Of a DNA stretch of 64,000 nt, positions 19,162 to 28,279 are shown in pieces (the stretch's first letter is position 1; each line of letters starts with the position of its first letter). This DNA is from Dyella sp. C11 (GTDB lineage: Bacteria; Pseudomonadota; Gammaproteobacteria; Xanthomonadales; Rhodanobacteraceae): positions 1-64,000 of the forward strand of contig NZ_QAVX01000011.1 of the NCBI RefSeq assembly GCF_003121485.1. Direction: 5' to 3'. The translations under genes were made by a program, and so were the position numbers. The notes below the pieces were generated by a model. The model did not search any database and was not told the DNA's origin. It saw only the letters and a program-made list of their open reading frames with translations.

Positions 19162-20559
19162 TCAGCCCAGCGAAATGCCGGTCACCCGGCCCTCGTTGTC
19201 CAGCTCCACGCCAAACTCCAGGTAGTTGCCGGGGCCAAAACGAATCACGTAGTCGTTCCAGGCCTTGTCGTTGTCCTTGCGCCGCCCCTTGAAGATGAAA
19301 GAGGAAGGCTCGCCAAACGGCGACACCTGCTTGGCCAGACGTTCGGACAGACCCGAGGCCATCTTTGTCTTCAGTCGTCCAGCGAACATCGCCGGGTCTT
19401 CATTCCCTTTCTGCATTTGCGCGAACGCCTTGCGCGCGGTCGCGGTGACAGCGGCGTCTTCACCAGCCGCCGGCTTGCGTGCCGCCGCGGCAATATCCGG
19501 ATACAACGCCTCGAACGTGGCCGTGACCAGCATCTGGCCCGGTTCCGGATTGTCGCCGTTGTTGGTGAACGCGATGACCTGGATGCCCTGCTTCGGGAAA
19601 TACTGGTTCGACGTGGTGAACCCGAACGAACCGCCGGTGTGGCCAATGCGCGGCTGGTCGTCCAGCGTGTCGACGAACAGGCCCAGGCCGTAGTCATTGC
19701 TGCCGTCCACGGGCTTGGTCATCAACGCATAGTCGGCGGCATGGACAATCTTTCCGCCACGAAGCGCGACGTTCCAGCGTTCCAGGTCATCCACCGTGGA
19801 GACCAGGACGCCCGCCGCCCAACCGACGGTAGCGTGGATGGTGGGCGCGGGTTCCAGCTTTCCGTTCGCATGGCGATAGCCCTTCGCCATGCCCGCCAGA
19901 TGGGATTCGTCGTCCACGGTATAGGTATGGACCATGCCTGCTGCGGCCAACAGGTGCGTCTTCACATAGCCGAGGTAGGACTCGTGCGACGTCACCTCGA
20001 TCACACGCCCCAGTAGCGCGTAGCCGCTATTGGAGTACGACCAGCGACTGCCCGGCGGGAAATCAAGCGGCTTGTCCTTGATGCGCGCCATGATCTGATC
20101 GAACGTGGCCGGCTTCACCGCCCACTGCTCCACGTCCGGCCCGTCCAGATATTCCGGCATGCCGCTGGTATGCGACAGCAACTGCTTCAGCGTCACCTCC
20201 TTGGCATGCGGCGCATCCGGCAGGTAGGTGGCCAGGGTGGCGTTGATGTCGAGCTTTCCGGCCTCCTGCAGCTGAAGGATGGCCGCGGCAGTGAACTGCT
20301 TGGTGATGGAGCCGATCTCGTAATACGTCGACACCGTGGCCGGCGTCCTGCGTTCGCGATCGCTCAGGCCATAAGCGTGCTGATAGACGAGGTTGCCGTC
20401 GCGGTAGATCGCGAGGGTCGCGCCGGGCGTTCCCGTACGTTGCAGCACCATGTCGGCATCACTGTCGATGCGCTTGGCCAACGCCGGATCAAGACCGGGT
20501 GACGACGCCATGGCCGCCGGTGCAAGAAGTGCCAAACACCACAAGAAGCGACGCCGCAT
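19162..20559 (-). CDS. Class C beta-lactamase-fold serine hydrolase, exported
   Basis: A 465-aa member of the beta-lactamase/D-aminopeptidase/esterase (PF00144) family. A signal peptide spans about residues 1-18. The catalytic SITK is at 84-87, the second motif is YSN (in RWSYSNSGYALLG) and the third HTG (GHTGGSFG). The C-terminal roughly 100 residues form an extra domain seen in many non-lactamase members. The substrate may be a D-peptide, ester or cell-wall fragment, and lactamase activity cannot be assumed. The ATG at 20559 begins the signal peptide. It is convergent with the GNAT-like gene (4-nt gap) and divergent from aat. Confidence 0.88.
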   Translation of the reverse strand: MRRRFLWCLALLAPAAMASSPGLDPALAKRIDSDADMVLQRTGTPGATLAIYRDGNLVYQHAYGLSDRERRTPATVSTYYEIGSITKQFTAAAILQLQEAGKLDINATLATYLPDAPHAKEVTLKQLLSHTSGMPEYLDGPDVEQWAVKPATFDQIMARIKDKPLDFPPGSRWSYSNSGYALLGRVIEVTSHESYLGYVKTHLLAAAGMVHTYTVDDESHLAGMAKGYRHANGKLEPAPTIHATVGWAAGVLVSTVDDLERWNVALRGGKIVHAADYALMTKPVDGSNDYGLGLFVDTLDDQPRIGHTGGSFGFTTSNQYFPKQGIQVIAFTNNGDNPEPGQMLVTATFEALYPDIAAAARKPAAGEDAAVTATARKAFAQMQKGNEDPAMFAGRLKTKMASGLSERLAKQVSPFGEPSSFIFKGRRKDNDKAWNDYVIRFGPGNYLEFGVELDNEGRVTGISLG

Positions 20560-20659
20560 GCCTGATCCATCGGTTTGTGAAGGAAGGGGCATGCTAACCA
20601 CATCGCCATGCCAGTAGCATGTACCACGACTCCCGCATGCGCTTTACCCCGCCCACCCC

Positions 20660-21394
20660 ATGATTCGACTGCCCCTGCTCGACGCGACCAGGCCGGAGCA
20701 CTTTCCTGATCCGCGCAAGGCACTGGACGATCCGAACGGCCTGCTGGCGTTCGGTGGCGACCTGTCGCCGCGCCGGCTGCTGGCGGCGTACGCGCAAGGC
20801 ATCTTTCCCTGGTTCAACGAAGACGAGCCGCTGCTGTGGTGGTCACCCGATCCGCGCTGCGTGTTCCACACGGAAGCGCTTGTGCCCAACCGCAGCCTGC
20901 GCCGACGACTGGCGCAGGTGGATTGGCACGTCACCATCGATCACGCGTTTCGCGACGTGGTGGAGGCATGCGCAGCACCACGCCCCGGACAAAGCGGCAC
21001 GTGGATCGTGCCAGCCATGATCGATGCCTATGCGCGGCTTCACACCATGGGTTATGCGCACAGTGTGGAAGTGTGGGAACAGGACCGCCTCGTCGGCGGC
21101 ATCTACGGCATTGCCGTGGGGCGCCTGTTCTGTGGCGAATCCATGTTCAGTCGCGAAAGCGGCGGTTCACGCGTTGCCATCATGGCGCTCGCCAAAGTGC
21201 TCCGGCTGTGGGACTTCCCGTGGATCGACGCCCAGGTGACGAATTCGCACCTGTTGCAACTGGGCGCGCAGGAATACCCGCGTACGCAGTTCCTTCGCAC
21301 CGTCGCCCAACTCACGCAGCTACCGGGGCAGCTTGGCAACTGGTCGTCGTTCACGCACCTGGCACAACTGACCGATTCCATTGCCGACCGCTAG
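20660..21394 (+). CDS. aat: Leucyl/phenylalanyl-tRNA-protein transferase
   Basis: N-end-rule enzyme that adds Leu or Phe to N-terminal Arg/Lys of proteins, marking them for ClpAP. It is 244 aa, the usual size. Family stretches include GLLAFGGDLSPRRLLAAYAQGIFPWF (about 28-53), WWSPDPRC, the GYAHSVEVW and GGIYGIAVGRLFCGESMFS motifs, and SHLLQLGA near the C-terminus. The order trxB...aat on the same strand matches E. coli. Confidence 0.96.
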   Translation: MIRLPLLDATRPEHFPDPRKALDDPNGLLAFGGDLSPRRLLAAYAQGIFPWFNEDEPLLWWSPDPRCVFHTEALVPNRSLRRRLAQVDWHVTIDHAFRDVVEACAAPRPGQSGTWIVPAMIDAYARLHTMGYAHSVEVWEQDRLVGGIYGIAVGRLFCGESMFSRESGGSRVAIMALAKVLRLWDFPWIDAQVTNSHLLQLGAQEYPRTQFLRTVAQLTQLPGQLGNWSSFTHLAQLTDSIADR

Positions 21395-21414
21395 GCGTTC
21401 GCGGAAACGCACCG

Positions 21415-22092
21415 TCACGCCATCGTGGTGATGAAGCCCCATGCGGTCAGCAGATCGTGCACGCCATTGATGGCGAACTGCACGCCAATGCATACCAGCA
21501 GGAAGCCCATCAGGCGCGCCATCGCATCGATGCCGGTTTCGCCCAGGAACCGCATGATGCGCGTCGCGCCACGAAGGCAAAGCCAGAACACCACGGCAAA
21601 CAACACGATGGTGGTAAACACCACGGCGTGAACCATGGGCGTGAGCTTGCCATCGGGAATGGACGACGCCGCGCTGATGATGAAGGCAATGGTGCCCGGC
21701 CCTGTCGTGCACGGCATGGTCAACGGAATGAACGACACATCCGGCAACCGGGCGCTGGATTCCTCACCCGCCATTTCCGCCTGCACTTCGTCTTCGGCGG
21801 CGCGCGCGGGAGGAAACAGCATGCCGAAGCCGATGTAGCTGACGATCAACCCGCCCGCCAGGCGCAAACCCGGAATGGAAATGCCAAAGCCGCCGATCAC
21901 CGCATTGCCTGCGTAGAAACAGATCAGCAGCACGACGGTGACGTACAGGGTGGCCCGGTTGATCTGCCGGTTGCGTTCCGCGTCGGGGTAACGCCCGGTC
22001 AATGCCAGCAATACCGTGGCACTTGTCAGTGGATTGGCGATGGGCAGCAGGCCCAGCAACCCGAAGGCAACGTAATCGAGGAATTCGATCAT
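21415..22092 (-). CDS. MarC family membrane protein
   Basis: A 225-aa integral membrane protein with six predicted helices. The MarC/UPF0056 family is suggested by the N-terminal GLLPIANPLTSATVLLALTG and the MPCTTGPGTIA stretch near 120. The family's transport role is not established; the old link to multiple antibiotic resistance has not held up for E. coli MarC. The ATG at 22092 has AAAAGGA upstream at good spacing. It is convergent with aat. Confidence 0.88.
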   Translation of the reverse strand: MIEFLDYVAFGLLGLLPIANPLTSATVLLALTGRYPDAERNRQINRATLYVTVVLLICFYAGNAVIGGFGISIPGLRLAGGLIVSYIGFGMLFPPARAAEDEVQAEMAGEESSARLPDVSFIPLTMPCTTGPGTIAFIISAASSIPDGKLTPMVHAVVFTTIVLFAVVFWLCLRGATRIMRFLGETGIDAMARLMGFLLVCIGVQFAINGVHDLLTAWGFITTMA

Positions 22093-22162
22093 GAGCATCC
22101 TTTTCCGCGGCACGGCTCAAGACTAACCGGTCAAGCAGCCCTGCAGACAGCACGAACGCTCG

Positions 22163-22993
22163 TCAATCCACCGCCAGCTGCTCGAGCCCAACCGCCTTGA
22201 TCTCGTCGTAGTGCTCAAGAAACAAGCCCACGACACTGGGGTCAAGCTGACCGCCCGCGGCATTGCGCAGGTAATCGACGACTTCCATTTCCGGCCATGC
22301 CGGCTTGTACACGCGCGGAAAGCTCAATGCATCCCACACATCCACCACGCTGAAGATGCGTGCCGCCAGCGGAATCTCTTCACCCTTGAGGCCCTGCGGA
22401 TAACCCGTTCCGTCCCAGCGCTCGTGATGCGAATAGGGAATGTCGATGGCCGGACGCAGGAACGCCGTGCGCATCAACAGGTCGCGACCCAACGCCGGAT
22501 GCGTGCGCATCAAGGTCATCTCGTCCGGTGTCAGCGGACCGGGCTTGATCAATACCGAATCCGGCAGCGCCAGCTTGCCGATGTCATGCAACAAGGCGCC
22601 GAACCGCACATGACGGAGCGCATCGTCCTCCATGCCGACACGGCGGGCGAGCGCCACGGTCATGCGCATCACCCGCTCGGAGTGGTCGCGTGTTTCCTTG
22701 TGGCGCACGTCCATCGCGGACACCAGCGCACGCAGCGATTGTTCGTTGCCGCTCAGCAGCAGGTGATTGAGGCGATCCATGCGCCGCACGACGCGGCCGA
22801 TCAGCCAATACAGCAATGCGCCCGTGACCACCACATAAAAACAACCCTTGATGGTGTGCCAGAAGCTGAGCGTTCGCTCGTCCAGGTGAAGGGAAAGCAG
22901 CAGCCGATCGGAGAACAGCACCCACAGCAACGCCACCGATACATAGATGGCAACGATGCGAATTTGAGGTTTGACCGTCACCGCGCCTCCCAT
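22163..22993 (-). CDS. Membrane-bound HD-GYP cyclic di-GMP phosphodiesterase
   Basis: A 276-aa protein: two N-terminal transmembrane helices with a short periplasmic loop (about residues 7-60), then an HD-GYP domain. The catalytic HD pair is in LLHDIGKLALPDS, and HHERWDGTGYP carries the GYP signature, so c-di-GMP hydrolysis is expected. The TM anchor (LWVLFSDRLL...IKGCFYVVVTG) is a type often found before PAS, GGDEF and HD-GYP modules. The start is uncertain: ATG at 22993, or GTG at 22981 with GGGAGG 4 nt upstream. With the GGDEF protein at 8460 the window encodes both a synthase and a hydrolase of c-di-GMP, but they are not linked. Confidence 0.88.
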   Translation of the reverse strand: MGGAVTVKPQIRIVAIYVSVALLWVLFSDRLLLSLHLDERTLSFWHTIKGCFYVVVTGALLYWLIGRVVRRMDRLNHLLLSGNEQSLRALVSAMDVRHKETRDHSERVMRMTVALARRVGMEDDALRHVRFGALLHDIGKLALPDSVLIKPGPLTPDEMTLMRTHPALGRDLLMRTAFLRPAIDIPYSHHERWDGTGYPQGLKGEEIPLAARIFSVVDVWDALSFPRVYKPAWPEMEVVDYLRNAAGGQLDPSVVGLFLEHYDEIKAVGLEQLAVD

Positions 22994-23078
22994 CGACGTC
23001 CACTGCACGCCCACCACGCACAGGCGGCCAGAGCATACCTGCCCTGCGCCCTGCGTACTGCGATGGCAGTCGCCGTGT

Positions 23079-23372
23079 TCAGGCGTCTTCCGGCTCGATC
23101 AATACATCAACGAACTGCCCTGCCCCCAATCCGGCAGCCGCTGCGTACGATTCCTCGAGCTGCAACCAGAACGTGCCGGACCGCTCGACGACGGCACCCC
23201 GGAAATCCCGTCCATTGACGCTGCCGCGCACGCGATGACCGTGGCCGCATTTCCATAGCGGCCTCGCTGGCGTGGACCATTGGCTGACTGGATCAAACGG
23301 CAGCGGCACCAGCCACGGCCGGTGGTCGCTATGTACGGTGGCGCGAAACGCTACGGCGCGATGCCTGTTCAT
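23079..23372 (-). CDS. DUF1905 domain protein
   Basis: A 97-aa protein resembling the DUF1905 fold: HRVRGSVNGRDFRGAVVERSG (about 50-70) and a C-terminal GLGAGQFVDVLIE strand are typical of that family, whose function is unknown. The start ATG at 23372 lies inside the 3' end of the upstream methyltransferase gene, overlapping by 44 nt, with an AGGGGGA ribosome-binding site in that gene. It is probably translated with it as the third gene of an ispG operon. Confidence 0.72.
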   Translation of the reverse strand: MNRHRAVAFRATVHSDHRPWLVPLPFDPVSQWSTPARPLWKCGHGHRVRGSVNGRDFRGAVVERSGTFWLQLEESYAAAAGLGAGQFVDVLIEPEDA

Positions 23373-24051
23373 CCCCGTCCCCCTGACGTGCCCCGGCCAA
23401 GAAGATAACGGAGGCGGGGCGTCCGGTGTGAGGGTGAATGGGTTCTTTGATCGACTGGACGTCCAAACCGGCGGTCCGCAGGGCGCCCACCCAGCTCCCG
23501 AGGGTACGGAAATACCAGGGCGCCGGCTGGCTGAAGCCCTCGCCACAGCCCACCCAGGAGCCCTCCCGCCAGCCATCGGCATAGGGCTCGATGCCGGCCA
23601 TGAGGGGGTGAAGGGTCTGGATGACGAGCACACCGCCCGGCGCCAGCAACCCGGGCACGGCCGCCAGCAGCGCATCGACGGATGCGCCACCCAGCAGGGA
23701 GAAGTTGCAGACCACCACGTCGGCACGCTCCGCCAGCCTGCCAGCAGCCACGTCGTCGTAGGACGCCACGCGGAACTCGCCTCCACCCTGCATCCTGGCG
23801 GCGTCGATCAACGAAGGAATGGCGTCGATGCCGAGCACCTGCACGCCGTTGGCGGCGAGTGCGCGAGCCAGCCACCCTTCGCCGCAGCCCAGGTCGATCA
23901 CCGTGCGAGGCGATTGTCCGAGCACGGCGTCAACGATGGCCTGGTCCGTCACCAGCCTGCGGCTTTCGATGCGTCCTTCGCGCACGGCGCGTTCCCACGC
24001 CTGCGCATTGTCCTGCCACGCATCGAGAATCAACGTCTCGCTGGCAGCCAC
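23329..24051 (-). CDS. Class I SAM-dependent methyltransferase
   Basis: A 240-aa methyltransferase with the Rossmann SAM motif DLGCGEGWLARAL at about 57-69, the acidic end of strand 2 (GIDAIPSLIDAAR) and motif IV (VVCNFSLLGG). The substrate is unknown; small molecules are as likely as RNA or protein. It starts 8 nt after the ispG stop on the same strand and overlaps the DUF1905 gene by 44 nt, so all three are likely one transcript. No isoprenoid role should be inferred from position alone. Confidence 0.85.
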   Translation of the reverse strand: MAASETLILDAWQDNAQAWERAVREGRIESRRLVTDQAIVDAVLGQSPRTVIDLGCGEGWLARALAANGVQVLGIDAIPSLIDAARMQGGGEFRVASYDDVAAGRLAERADVVVCNFSLLGGASVDALLAAVPGLLAPGGVLVIQTLHPLMAGIEPYADGWREGSWVGCGEGFSQPAPWYFRTLGSWVGALRTAGLDVQSIKEPIHPHTGRPASVIFLAGARQGDGDEQASRRSVSRHRT

Positions 24052-24059
24052 GGACCGGA

Positions 24060-25316
24060 TCAGCCCGCGCGACTGGTGTATTTGGACGCGACGTAGTTGT
24101 CGAGAATGCCGATGAACTCGTGGGCGATATTGTCGCCACGCAAGGTCATGGCCTTCTGGCCATCGATGAACACGGGAGCCGACGGCGCCTCGCCGTTGCC
24201 CGGCAGCGAAATGCCGATGTTGGCGTGCTTGGATTCACCTGGACCGTTCACCACGCAACCCATCACGGCCAGCGTAAGGTTCTCCACGCCGTCGTACTTC
24301 ACGCGCCACAACGGCATCTGTTCGCGTACGTGGTCCTGCACGGTGCGCGCCAGCACCTGGAAGAACTCGCTGGTGGTGCGGCCGCAACCGGGGCAGGCCG
24401 TGACAAGCGGCGTGAAGGCGCGCAGGCCCATGGTCTGCAACAGCTCCTGCGCCACGATGACTTCGCCGGTGCGCGAGGCACCCGGTTCGGGCGTGAGCGA
24501 AATGCGGATGGTGTCGCCAATGCCTTCCTGCAGCAGCACGGAAAGCGCCGCCGAAGAAGCGGTGATGCCCTTGGAACCCATGCCGGCCTCGGTAAGGCCC
24601 AGATGCAAGGCGTAGTCGCAGCGGTCGGCGATGTCGCGATACACCGCGATCAGCTCCTGCACGCCCGACACCTTGCACGACAGAATGATGCGATCGCGCG
24701 GCAGGCCGATATCTTCAGCGCGCCTGGCCGAATCCAGCGCGGAACGGATCAATGCCTCACGCGCAACATGCGCCGCATCCCACGGTTCGGCTCGCCCGGC
24801 ATTCTCGTCCATCAGCGTGGCGACCATGCTCTGGTCGAGCGAGCCCCAGTTGGCACCGATGCGCACCGGCTTGTCGTAACGCAGGGCCATCTCGATGATG
24901 GAGGCGAACTGCGCGTCCTTCTTCTTGCCAAAGCCGACGTTGCCCGGATTGATGCGGTACTTGGCCAGCGCCTCGGCGCAGGCAGGCTCCGCTTCCAGCA
25001 GCTGATGACCGTTGTAGTGGAAGTCGCCAATGATCGGCACGTCCACGCCCATCATGGCGAGCTTGTCGCGGATGCGCGGCACCGCGGCGGCGGCAGCCGG
25101 CGTATTCACGGTAATGCGGACCAGCTCCGAGCCGGCGCGCGCCAGTTCGGCGATCTGCTTGGCAGTACTGGCCGGGTCTTCCGTATCCGTATTGGTCATC
25201 GACTGCACCACGATGGGTGCACCGCCACCCACCGTGATCTTGCCGATCTTGACGCCGACACTGGGACGGCGCGGGGCGGAATGGGCGTGACGCGGAGAAG
25301 AAGTGGTGTCGCTCAT
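24060..25316 (-). CDS. ispG: 4-hydroxy-3-methylbut-2-enyl diphosphate synthase (flavodoxin)
   Basis: Iron-sulfur enzyme of the methylerythritol phosphate isoprenoid pathway, converting MEcPP to HMBPP. It is 418 aa from the ATG at 25316, the longer proteobacterial form. The N-terminal TIM barrel begins VQSMTNTDT; the C-terminal cluster domain has CPGCGRT and [11 protein letters not shown], which supply the three cysteines and glutamate that hold the 4Fe-4S cluster. The frame is open to 25493 but conserved sequence starts after 25316. Divergent from the FNR-type gene. Confidence 0.96.
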   Translation of the reverse strand: MSDTTSSPRHAHSAPRRPSVGVKIGKITVGGGAPIVVQSMTNTDTEDPASTAKQIAELARAGSELVRITVNTPAAAAAVPRIRDKLAMMGVDVPIIGDFHYNGHQLLEAEPACAEALAKYRINPGNVGFGKKKDAQFASIIEMALRYDKPVRIGANWGSLDQSMVATLMDENAGRAEPWDAAHVAREALIRSALDSARRAEDIGLPRDRIILSCKVSGVQELIAVYRDIADRCDYALHLGLTEAGMGSKGITASSAALSVLLQEGIGDTIRISLTPEPGASRTGEVIVAQELLQTMGLRAFTPLVTACPGCGRTTSEFFQVLARTVQDHVREQMPLWRVKYDGVENLTLAVMGCVVNGPGESKHANIGISLPGNGEAPSAPVFIDGQKAMTLRGDNIAHEFIGILDNYVASKYTSRAG

Positions 25317-25491
25317 GAGGGGATCGCGCTTGAAGGGACGGCAACGGACGAAAGGATACCCGAAGCGCCCTGCACGCCCTAACACGCGTCGCACCGCGCC
25401 GCGCGATGCGGCAAAACCGCACATTGGAACCACTCCTGCTTCTTGAACGAGGATCATGAAGCCATCCCCACGATGGACCCTGGAGTTCCCC

Positions 25492-26229
25492 ATGCTTCAC
25501 ACCTCCTGCCAGGACGGCACCCCGCGCATGGCGCCCTCCACCTCCTGCGCCGGCTGCGGTCACGCGGCCGTCTGCCAGGCCAGCGGCTATGACCGCCCGG
25601 AACTGTCAGGATTGCGTCATATAGCTGAACGCGTGGGCCCGCTGCGTACCGGCGAATACCTGTATCGCCCCATGTCGCCGTTCCGCGCGCTCTACGCGGT
25701 ACAGACCGGCATGGCCAAGACGGTGGCCGTGGATGTGGCCGGGCGCGAACAGGTACTGGCGTTCCACTTGCCGGGCGAAGTGATTGGCCTGGACGCGATG
25801 GAACGCGAGATTCACGACAACGCCGTCGTGGCACTGGGCAAGACGCAGTTCTGCCGTTTCCCCTATACCGCCGTACGGCAGGTCTCCCAGCAGCAGCCGG
25901 ACGTGCCGTGGCATCTGGTGCAATCGGCAAGCCAGCGGATTTCGCGCCTGCAGCTGAGCAGCGGCAACTACATGGCGGAGGAGCGCTTCGCGGCATTCCT
26001 GGTCGACCTGCGCGATCGCCGTGCGGTGCTTGGCCTTCCCGCGGATTACCTGCCGCTACCCATGTCGCGTGCCGACATCGGCAACCATCTTCGCCTGACC
26101 ACGGAAACCGTCAGCCGTCTGCTGGGCCGCTTCCGTCAGCGCGGCTGGGTTCGTGCGGATCGCGAAGGCCTGCACGTACTCGACTTGCCGGCCCTGCGCG
26201 AACAGGGCGCCTCATTGCTGCTGCACTGA
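25492..26229 (+). CDS. fnr: FNR-type oxygen-sensing transcriptional regulator
   Basis: A Crp/Fnr family regulator, 245 aa. With the ATG at 25492 the N-terminal cysteines fall at 19, 22 and 28 and a fourth at 121, almost exactly the E. coli FNR 4Fe-4S ligands (20, 23, 29, 122); that start also has GGAG 6 nt upstream. An ATG at 25456 is the alternative. The cAMP-fold beta roll (about 50-130), a long dimer helix and a helix-turn-helix with [10 protein letters not shown] (recognition helix with the FNR-type E..SR) follow. It should switch respiratory or fermentative genes when oxygen is absent. Divergent from ispG; tail-to-tail with the acetyl-CoA hydrolase gene. Confidence 0.92.
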   Translation: MLHTSCQDGTPRMAPSTSCAGCGHAAVCQASGYDRPELSGLRHIAERVGPLRTGEYLYRPMSPFRALYAVQTGMAKTVAVDVAGREQVLAFHLPGEVIGLDAMEREIHDNAVVALGKTQFCRFPYTAVRQVSQQQPDVPWHLVQSASQRISRLQLSSGNYMAEERFAAFLVDLRDRRAVLGLPADYLPLPMSRADIGNHLRLTTETVSRLLGRFRQRGWVRADREGLHVLDLPALREQGASLLLH

Positions 26230-26233
26230 GGCG

Positions 26234-28183
26234 CTACACCGCGTTCGTCCTGCGCAGCGCGGCTTTCAGCAGGCGCTGCAGCAGGCGGTCGCGGATGCCG
26301 TGCGGGTGCGTGAGATCCATGCGAGCCAAGGCCTCGTCCTCACCACTCACGGCATCGCCGGGCGCCAGCATGGCCTTGAGGATGTCGGACTTTCCCCGCC
26401 AGCTGGTGCCACGCTGCTTGAGCCAGTTGAGTGCCGGAAGCAGTCGTTGCTCCACCTCGGTGAAATCGCTGCCGAACGGAAACGCGGGCAGCTGCCCCTT
26501 GGATTGCCAGGGCGCCAATGCTTCCCGCAGTTGCTCCGGCCGGTTATTGCGCCAGCGCTCGGGCACCTGGAAATCCGCGGCCAGCTTGCCGTGCGACTTG
26601 GCCTCCGCGCACAGCGCATCGATGAAGCGTGCATCGGTAATGGACAGCATCGCCTCGATGCATTCGCTGTCGGTCTTGCCGCGCAAATCGGCCACGCCGT
26701 ATTCGGTAACAAACAAGTCGCGCAGATGGCGCGGAATGGTGGTGTGCCCGTAGTTCCAGCGGATGTTCGTCTCGACGCCACCACGCCCCTGCCGCGTGGA
26801 ACGAAGCAACAGGATGGATCGGCCGTCCGCCAGCTCGTGGGCCATTGCCACGAAGTTGTATTGCCCACCCACGCCGCTCACCACCTCACCGTCCTCCAAT
26901 CCATCGGAAACGGCGGAGCCCAGCAGCGTGGCCATCATGCAGGTGTTGAAGAAGCGTGCGCCGCGCCGCTGCAACGTGGCCAGCATCTGGTGATCGCCAT
27001 ACAGCTGGTTGACGTTGGAGACACGGCACATGTCCAGCGCGTCCGGATCGGCAGCGTCCAGCTCGCCAATCCACCGGTACAGCTCGTGCGAGCCCAGGAA
27101 GAACGCGCCGCGAAGGTAGTGCCCGCCGGGGGTTTCCGGGGAGATGCGGCCACTGGCTGCGGCGCGCTCCAGCGCCATGTTGTCCCACGCACGACGCTTG
27201 AGGATGCCTGCGCGTTGCAGGTGCATGAAGCCGTCCATCACCATTTCGCTGGCGCCGTAGAGACCCGCGCGAAGTGGCGCCAGGCCACCCAGTCGCGCGG
27301 CCAGCGCATGCGTTCCGCCGCGCGGGTCCAGCGCGACCAGCGCACGACGCCACTGCGTGTTGTCTTCCTGCCGCCAGCGCAACCCGTAAACCAGCGCGTC
27401 GGACAACGCGCCGATGCCGATCTGCAGGCAACCGCCATCGCGCACCAGCGCGCTGGCATGGATACCTAGCGCGTATTCGGTCACATCGATCGGCTGACGG
27501 GGCACGGCGAACAACGGCGGCGCCTTTTCCGTGCGCAGTTCGACATCGAAGTAATCGCTCTTCACCTCGGCGTGCCCGGTGATGTACGGCAGGTCCGGAT
27601 GCACCACCGCCACGCACAGTGGCCGGGGCTTGCCGGCCTGCACCACGCGGTCGATGAAGTCGAAGGTAAGGTCGGGGTTGCACGAAAGGCTGTAACGCAC
27701 GCCATCGGGCGTTTCACGACGCGCCACGAGCTGCACGAGCAGGTTGATGTCCTGCACGGCAAGGTCGCGCGCCACGTGCGTGTAGTTCTGGCTGATGTAG
27801 TTGCGCTGCGCACTGCCCGAATGCAGCAACGCGCCGGACTGCATGTAGAACTCGTGCACCGCCACGTTCGACGGTAACTGGTTGCGTGCCTGGTCGATGG
27901 CGTATTCGGGGTCCACCGCATCGACGCCGAAATGGCGCTCTACGAACGGACCAACGAATCGCGCCTCCAGGCCCGGTGCGGGCCGGGGCCGTGTCAGCGA
28001 CAGCGCCGTATAAAGCGCGAGCGAACGGGACGTGTCGGCGCGGGTCAGCCGGTAGATCGCATTGAGCAGGTCATGCGGCTTGCCCAAGCCAAGCGGCGCG
28101 GCCACGCGCAGATCCGGGCCGATGCGTTCGGCAATCTGCTGGGCGCAGGTGTCGGCGTCGGTGTGACATTGCTCAGGTGACAT
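26234..28183 (-). CDS. Acetyl-CoA hydrolase/transferase family protein
   Basis: A 649-aa protein of the acetyl-CoA hydrolase/CoA-transferase family. The N-terminal half carries the CoA-transferase-like domain; the C-terminal half holds the typical AcetylCoA_hyd_C stretch (GVGGQYNFVAMAHEL, WNYGHTTIPRHLRDLFVTEYG, DLRGKTDSECI). It may move CoA between acetate, succinate or 4-hydroxybutyrate, or hydrolyse acyl-CoA; the exact substrate is not visible. It is longer than the usual 430-500 aa members, with extra C-terminal sequence. The start at 28183 is the first ATG giving a family-like N-terminus, and no strong ribosome-binding site is seen. Confidence 0.82.
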   Translation of the reverse strand: MSPEQCHTDADTCAQQIAERIGPDLRVAAPLGLGKPHDLLNAIYRLTRADTSRSLALYTALSLTRPRPAPGLEARFVGPFVERHFGVDAVDPEYAIDQARNQLPSNVAVHEFYMQSGALLHSGSAQRNYISQNYTHVARDLAVQDINLLVQLVARRETPDGVRYSLSCNPDLTFDFIDRVVQAGKPRPLCVAVVHPDLPYITGHAEVKSDYFDVELRTEKAPPLFAVPRQPIDVTEYALGIHASALVRDGGCLQIGIGALSDALVYGLRWRQEDNTQWRRALVALDPRGGTHALAARLGGLAPLRAGLYGASEMVMDGFMHLQRAGILKRRAWDNMALERAAASGRISPETPGGHYLRGAFFLGSHELYRWIGELDAADPDALDMCRVSNVNQLYGDHQMLATLQRRGARFFNTCMMATLLGSAVSDGLEDGEVVSGVGGQYNFVAMAHELADGRSILLLRSTRQGRGGVETNIRWNYGHTTIPRHLRDLFVTEYGVADLRGKTDSECIEAMLSITDARFIDALCAEAKSHGKLAADFQVPERWRNNRPEQLREALAPWQSKGQLPAFPFGSDFTEVEQRLLPALNWLKQRGTSWRGKSDILKAMLAPGDAVSGEDEALARMDLTHPHGIRDRLLQRLLKAALRRTNAV

Positions 28184-28279
28184 GGAGCCCGCATGACCGT
28201 GACGATGCCGCGTATTGGAGACATGCCCCAAGTGAATACGGCTTGAAGACGCCCCGAAGCCATGTCCTACACTCAGGCC

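Noticed and set aside
20562-20660. Small ORF between the serine hydrolase and aat
   Set aside because: No ribosome-binding site or conserved-looking product; it is most simply a divergent promoter region.
25443-25457. Possible FNR box (TTGA...ATCAT) before the fnr gene
   Set aside because: The half-sites are off by one base from the TTGAT-N4-ATCAA spacing, so autoregulation is not supported.
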